A stretch of 8,649 nucleotides of DNA. Source: Candidatus Pacearchaeota archaeon (GTDB lineage Archaea; Nanobdellota; Nanobdellia; Pacearchaeales; GW2011-AR1). Each line of letters starts with the position of its first letter. Positions within the stretch are counted from its first letter, which is position 1. The position numbers and the translations under genes are program-made. Positions 5,769-8,649 of the stretch are shown one piece after another. The stretch is from assembly GCA_014728565.1 (NCBI GenBank), contig WJLK01000119.1, positions 1-8,649 of the forward strand, given 5' to 3'. The notes under the pieces are model-generated. The model was given only the letters and a program-made list of their open reading frames with translations, was not told the DNA's origin and searched no databases.

Positions 5769-7472
5769 TTATCTTGCAATAGATGGATTAGGGTAATCAT
5801 CTAATCTTCTTGATCTATCTCTAAACTCTTCAGAATCATTAATTTCATCTATTGTTTCTCTTATTTTATCATCCACCTCTCCTTGTCTTTTCCAACGTTC
5901 TAATGTATTCCAGTTATCTCTTGGAAAATCTAGAGCCCAGTTAACCCTCCAATATAAATCATAATCTATTTCTTTTAATTCATCTCTTATATCATCATAG
6001 CTAAGATCCCTGACTTCTTTTTTTAAAGTATCATAATCAAGTCTTTCAACTCCCAAGTGTCTTCTAATAGCTTCTAGAACTTTTACAGGCCTTTCATTTT
6101 CATCTGATCCTGATTCAATAAATGCAGCAATTGCAAGATCTTTGTCTCCCAATCTCTCATCTTTTTCATAATCAAAAACATGGAAAAAATTTACATAACC
6201 ATCCAATATCCCCCGTAACTCATACTCACCAATATCATTTGTATTATAACCCTCAACTCCTTCTAAAAACTGGTCTGTGATTTTTTCATATCTATCTAAT
6301 TTTATTCTTCTCTCCTGATCAGAAACTTTCTGCTCCAAACCAGTAACCTGATATAGAGACAATCCACCTACAACAGCTAATGCTGCTGCAGCTGCAACAG
6401 GAACTGTCCATCTTTTTAACCTGTTTAAAGGTCTTGCTCTTTCATATCTTGCAACTGCTTTTTCAATATCCTCATGAAATTCCTTTGTTGAAGCATATCT
6501 GAATTCAGGAATCAGAGTTAATCCTCTCATAAAAATCCTGCTGAAATATTTTCTTATTTTCTTTGGAAGATTCTGAACTGTCTCGTAAAGTGCCTGCTGG
6601 TGTTTTGAAGGATTCAATTTTCCATCTTCAAGCAGATCATCCCATGAATCAACAGCCCTTGCCTCTCCTGTATCAGGGTCATATTCAAAAGCAGGTTTTC
6701 CTCTTGCAGCATAGATTAAACTTGATGCAAGTGCATAAACTTCTGAACTATGATTATAAACAGTTTCTTTATCTGTGAAAACTCCTAATAATAAAGGATC
6801 AGAAACAAGATGACCGCCCATTGTTGGCATATATCCTGGTTTTTGTTCATCAACCAAACCTGCATTAGCTAAATCAGTTATCATCACTTTTATTCCATCT
6901 GCTGTATGTTTCAGAAGTATGTTCGAAGGTTTCAGATCTCTGTGAAATATGCCTTTTTCATCACTAACTCCTACTCCTGAATTAATATCTCTAATAATTG
7001 ATGCTGATTGTGATGCTACTTGTGAAAACAAATCAGCAGGAAGTCCGTTTTTATCCCTGTTTATTCTATCCTCTAGAGATTCTGAATCAGGTATATATTC
7101 CTCAATTATCACTGCTCCGGGTAATCCATATCTGCCTGTTGTTTCAGATTCAAAATAATCATAAACAGAGGTTAGTCCAGGATGGTTTATTCTTGAAGCA
7201 ATTTCAAGTTCATTACCTGTATTACATCCTCTTTCTAAAACCCATCTTCTCTGTCTTGGAGTTGAAAGAAATTCATGAGGTCTATCAGTTTTTGCAATTC
7301 TTCTTGTCTCTCTAAGCCCCCATCTTGGAAGAAAAGCATATCTGGTTCCAATATCCCTTCCTTTAGGCTGGAAAAATTCAGGAAGTTCAGGATGATAATT
7401 ATTTCCCTCACTAATTAATAATTCTGCTAAACCTTTTCTAATCTGCTCTATACTTTCTTCCTCACTTATCAT
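5769..7472 (-). CDS. Membrane-anchored Ser/Thr-type protein kinase with unknown C-terminal domain
   Basis: The protein has 567 residues from the ATG at 7472. Residues about 40-345 are a eukaryotic-type kinase domain: K61 in RRIAKTD (strand 3), E88 in the C helix followed by INHPGL, catalytic HRDLKPSNILL with D179 and N184, and the metal site D200 in TDLANAG, where DFG reads DLA. Subdomain IX has SSEVYAL with Glu for the usual Asp. The ATP-clamping glycine loop is not recognisable in residues 42-56. Key catalytic residues are present, so activity is plausible. One helix follows (about 356-376), preceded by R-L-K-R, placing the kinase inside the cell. The outer part is about 190 residues, very acidic and basic, with a likely coiled coil after the helix; I recognise no sensor domain. 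GAGGAG seven bases upstream supports ATG 7472 over GTG 7478. The start lies inside the AbrB-like gene. Its TAA abuts the convergent AbrB-PhoU stop. Confidence 0.85.
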   Translation of the reverse strand: MISEEESIEQIRKGLAELLISEGNNYHPELPEFFQPKGRDIGTRYAFLPRWGLRETRRIAKTDRPHEFLSTPRQRRWVLERGCNTGNELEIASRINHPGLTSVYDYFESETTGRYGLPGAVIIEEYIPDSESLEDRINRDKNGLPADLFSQVASQSASIIRDINSGVGVSDEKGIFHRDLKPSNILLKHTADGIKVMITDLANAGLVDEQKPGYMPTMGGHLVSDPLLLGVFTDKETVYNHSSEVYALASSLIYAARGKPAFEYDPDTGEARAVDSWDDLLEDGKLNPSKHQQALYETVQNLPKKIRKYFSRIFMRGLTLIPEFRYASTKEFHEDIEKAVARYERARPLNRLKRWTVPVAAAAALAVVGGLSLYQVTGLEQKVSDQERRIKLDRYEKITDQFLEGVEGYNTNDIGEYELRGILDGYVNFFHVFDYEKDERLGDKDLAIAAFIESGSDENERPVKVLEAIRRHLGVERLDYDTLKKEVRDLSYDDIRDELKEIDYDLYWRVNWALDFPRDNWNTLERWKRQGEVDDKIRETIDEINDSEEFRDRSRRLDDYPNPSIAR

Positions 7473-7635
7473 CTTCACTCTCCTCTAACACATTTATACT
7501 AACTTCAGCAATTGTTCCTGGTTTTAATCTTTGTTCAAGAACTCTGGGTATTACTATAATAGCCTGACTACCATGCTTGGCTATTTTCTTTATAATTGTG
7601 AATTTTTTATTATCCTGATTGTTTGTTACCATCAT
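7462..7635 (-). CDS. Small AbrB/MazE-like DNA-binding protein
   Basis: This 57-residue frame encodes MMVTNNQDNKKF, then KKIAKHGSQAIIVIPRVLEQ, RLKPGTIAEVSINVLEE and an acidic tail. The pattern K-h-x-K-x-G-S-x-A-I-x-I-P-x-x-h, then hydrophobic/basic x-PG-x-x-h-x-V, is the SpoVT/AbrB/MazE swapped-hairpin fold, with the 'h-I-P' turn and the 'L-K-P-G' turn both in place. Start is ATG 7635 or the adjacent ATG 7632. No RBS precedes either, and a TATA-like box lies about 35 bases upstream, suggesting a short leader or none. Its last 11 bases overlap the kinase gene, whose RBS lies inside it, so the pair is translationally coupled. It may repress its own promoter, which carries three spaced repeats. 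An antitoxin role is possible by family, but the partner is a kinase rather than a recognised toxin. Confidence 0.8.
   Translation of the reverse strand: MMVTNNQDNKKFTIIKKIAKHGSQAIIVIPRVLEQRLKPGTIAEVSINVLEESEDDK
7480..7485 (-). promoter_or_regulatory. Shine-Dalgarno site deciding the kinase start
   Basis: GAGGAG on the minus strand sits inside the AbrB-like gene, seven bases before ATG 7472. It is only one base before the alternative GTG at 7478. It therefore favours the ATG and implies translation of the kinase from a shared transcript with the AbrB-like gene. Confidence 0.65.
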
Positions 7636-7640
7636 AAAGT

Positions 7641-7674
7641 TGTATAAAATATGTATAAATTATGTATTTTTAAA
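7641..7674 (-). promoter_or_regulatory. Promoter with three 11-bp-spaced repeats, candidate operator
   Basis: On the plus strand TGTATAAA at 7641-7648, TGTATAAA at 7652-7659 and TGTATTTT at 7663-7670 start exactly 11 bp apart, so they face the same side of the helix. On the minus strand TTTAAAAA (7674-7667) is a TATA-like box giving a start near 7644 and a leader of about nine bases. The nearer TTTATACA copies could instead give a leaderless transcript. Repeats overlapping box and start site are what a repressor site would look like; the AbrB-like product is the obvious candidate. Confidence 0.5.
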
Positions 7675-7695
7675 TGTTTTGACAAAAATAATTGA

Positions 7696-8343
7696 TCAAC
7701 AACCTCTTCTAAACAAACTAAACTCATCTAAACCAGCTCTGAGTTTTTTTAAATCAGTTGTTATATCTGAATAAAAATCAGCAGTTCTTACTTTTGCTGA
7801 TTCAAAATTTCCATCTTCATCATATTCATGACGTTTTTCTAAATCTCTTACAAATCGAGGAGTAGGAAATAAATAGGTTGTTCTTGTTCTTCCATTGCTA
7901 GCCCAGTTTTTATAAGCATCAAAACTAACCACTGTTAATGGTTCTTCTGCTATTATTTTCTGAAAATCAATAATCCAGAAAGGAACTGGTTTTTCATCTT
8001 CTCTTTCAGAAATATCTATGTAAGGATGTTCATCTATTTCAGCCATACTTATTATATCTACTTCACAATCTCTTAAATGTCTTGGAATTTCAGATTCAAA
8101 ATAAATATTTAACTGACTATAAGGACAGACAACAACTACTCTCTGATCCTGTTCATCAGAATAAGGATCATCTGTTTCTGGTTTTCTCTGACCTCTTTTT
8201 AGAGTAGTAGGATCAAGAACAGCAATTCCTGATGAACCAAAATCAAATCCTGAATCTGGAGTCCAGCTACTTCCCCAATCTCCAGAATTACTGACAGGAA
8301 TTACTCTGTTTGCTCTGTCTATTCTATCTGTAAGTCTTCTCAT
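7696..8343 (-). CDS. Hypothetical protein, 215 residues, unrecognised
   Basis: I do not recognise this protein. It starts MRRLTDRIDR, followed by a Gly/Ser-rich, probably disordered stretch (about 18-40) and an acidic linker (53-67). A folded core begins with the strand RVVVVCPYSQLNIYF (68-82) and continues through E-x-x-I-P-R-H-L-R-D-C-E-V-D-I-I-S (83-99), a strand PFWIIDFQKII (121-131), L-T-V-V-S-F-D-A-Y-K (136-145), then a charged helical end and RRGC. The alternation of strands and helices suggests an alpha/beta fold. There is no membrane segment or signal peptide, so it is probably cytoplasmic. No RBS is seen before the ATG, and a TATA-like box lies about 40 bases upstream, so it may start its own transcript. 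The AbrB-like/kinase pair follows 60 bases downstream on the same strand. Acidic and arginine-rich composition resembles that of the kinase more than that of the Liv/PhoU genes. Confidence 0.7.
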   Translation of the reverse strand: MRRLTDRIDRANRVIPVSNSGDWGSSWTPDSGFDFGSSGIAVLDPTTLKRGQRKPETDDPYSDEQDQRVVVVCPYSQLNIYFESEIPRHLRDCEVDIISMAEIDEHPYIDISEREDEKPVPFWIIDFQKIIAEEPLTVVSFDAYKNWASNGRTRTTYLFPTPRFVRDLEKRHEYDEDGNFESAKVRTADFYSDITTDLKKLRAGLDEFSLFRRGC

Positions 8344-8379
8344 TTTAAAATCTTTTTATTATTATTTTAGAAAAAATAA

Positions 8380-8387
8380 TTTATAAA
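8380..8387 (-). promoter_or_regulatory. TATA box of the 215-residue orphan gene
   Basis: TTTATAAA on the minus strand, centred near 8384, is a near-ideal archaeal TATA box. Usual spacing puts the start near 8358 and a leader of about 14 bases with no Shine-Dalgarno sequence. It sits directly after the stop codon of the preceding gene (stop at 8391-8393). Confidence 0.5.
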
Positions 8388-8390
8388 TTT

Positions 8391-8649
8391 TTATATCATA
8401 AAAAAAAGAGAATCAGGATTGTTTTCAAAATATCCCTTTAAAATCCTTGAATTTACTTCTTCTAAAACTTCCTGAAGTTTTCTTGCCTCTAAAAATAAAC
8501 AGGAATATTCGTTTCCAAAACAATCAACACCTACATAGATGCCATTTTTAAACAATCCTCTTCTTGACCTATGTCTTCTTTTAGGATATATTCCTATTTC
8601 TGCTTTTTCATTCCTCATCCATTCTGTAATAACTTCTTTTTCTAATTCA
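8391..8649 (-). CDS. Hypothetical protein, 5' end beyond the window
   Basis: The last 85 residues of an open frame are visible, and the frame stays open to the window edge. An internal ATG at 8618 exists, but ten further in-frame codons upstream (E-L-E-K-E-V-I-T-E-W) run on without a stop and look like protein, so the true start is probably outside. Visible features are a basic patch P-K-R-R-H-R-S-R-R-G, a short strand-rich part F-K-N-G-I-Y-V-G-V-D-C-F-G-N-E-Y-S-C-L-F, and a helix E-A-R-K-L-Q-E-V-L-E-E-V-N. Two cysteines are present but no full metal motif. I do not recognise the family. It reads in the same direction as the orphan and kinase genes, 47 bases upstream of the orphan. Confidence 0.6.
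   Translation of the reverse strand, partial: ELEKEVITEWMRNEKAEIGIYPKRRHRSRRGLFKNGIYVGVDCFGNEYSCLFLEARKLQEVLEEVNSRILKGYFENNPDSLFFMI

Noticed and set aside
6563..7315. Plus-strand open frames opposite the kinase gene
   Set aside because: They are antisense shadows of a gene with clear kinase motifs and have no family features or promoters.
7473..7478. GTG at 7478 as the kinase start
   Set aside because: The GAGGAG site would be only one base away; the ATG at 7472 has normal seven-base spacing.
8616..8618. ATG at 8618 as the true start of the edge gene
   Set aside because: The frame stays open and protein-like to the window edge with no RBS before this ATG, so the gene is better treated as 5' partial.
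1..8649. tRNA, rRNA or CRISPR array
   Set aside because: No cloverleaf with GG(T)TCGA-type arm, no rRNA-like GC-rich block and no regularly spaced 25-40-bp repeats were seen on either strand.

Overview
The window looks like an AT-rich archaeal chromosome segment. The features pointing that way are a PhoU-like protein fused to an N-terminal SpoVT/AbrB DNA-binding domain (a typical archaeal arrangement), TATA-like boxes about 35-45 bases upstream of genes that lack a ribosome binding site, and T-rich rather than hairpin-type 3' ends. Very short intergenic gaps and a substrate-binding protein anchored by an uncleaved N-terminal helix without a lipobox would suit a small-genome (DPANN-like) archaeon, but that placement is inference.

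Layout. (1) 1-167: leader with an inverted-repeat cluster and a perfect 10-bp hairpin, ahead of a DIP1984/septicolysin-like gene (168-623, +). (2) 624-908: a non-coding gap between convergent genes, holding a 21-bp tandem repeat, a hairpin, and a 168-bp segment bounded by 15-bp inverted repeats (possible MITE-like remnant), then the T-rich end of the next operon. (3) 909-4681 (-): a four-gene operon in the order substrate-binding protein, SAM methyltransferase, LivH-type permease, LivM-type permease. It is a branched-chain amino-acid-type ABC transporter with no ATPase gene in the window and with an unrelated methyltransferase inside it. (4) 4682-4871: a divergent control region with three TGATAT repeats at 9-bp period between two opposed TATA-like boxes. 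(5) 4872-5768 (+): the AbrB-PhoU regulator, whose stop codon directly abuts the stop of the convergent kinase gene. (6) 5769-8649 (-): an uncharacterised cluster of a partial gene at the window edge, a 215-aa orphan protein, a previously uncalled 57-aa AbrB-like protein, and a membrane-anchored Ser/Thr-type protein kinase. The kinase start lies inside the 57-aa gene with a clear Shine-Dalgarno sequence.

How the genes may work together. The Liv proteins would take up an amino-acid-like solute using an ATPase encoded elsewhere. The methyltransferase, whose motifs recall glycine/sarcosine N-methyltransferases, may modify a related compound. The AbrB-PhoU protein could bind the shared divergent control region and regulate both itself and the transporter. 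In the second cluster, the 57-aa AbrB-like protein is a candidate autoregulator acting on three 11-bp-spaced TGTATAAA-type repeats at its own promoter, translationally coupled to a kinase that has an intracellular catalytic domain, one membrane helix and a charged outer domain of unknown fold. These links are inferred from position and motifs only.
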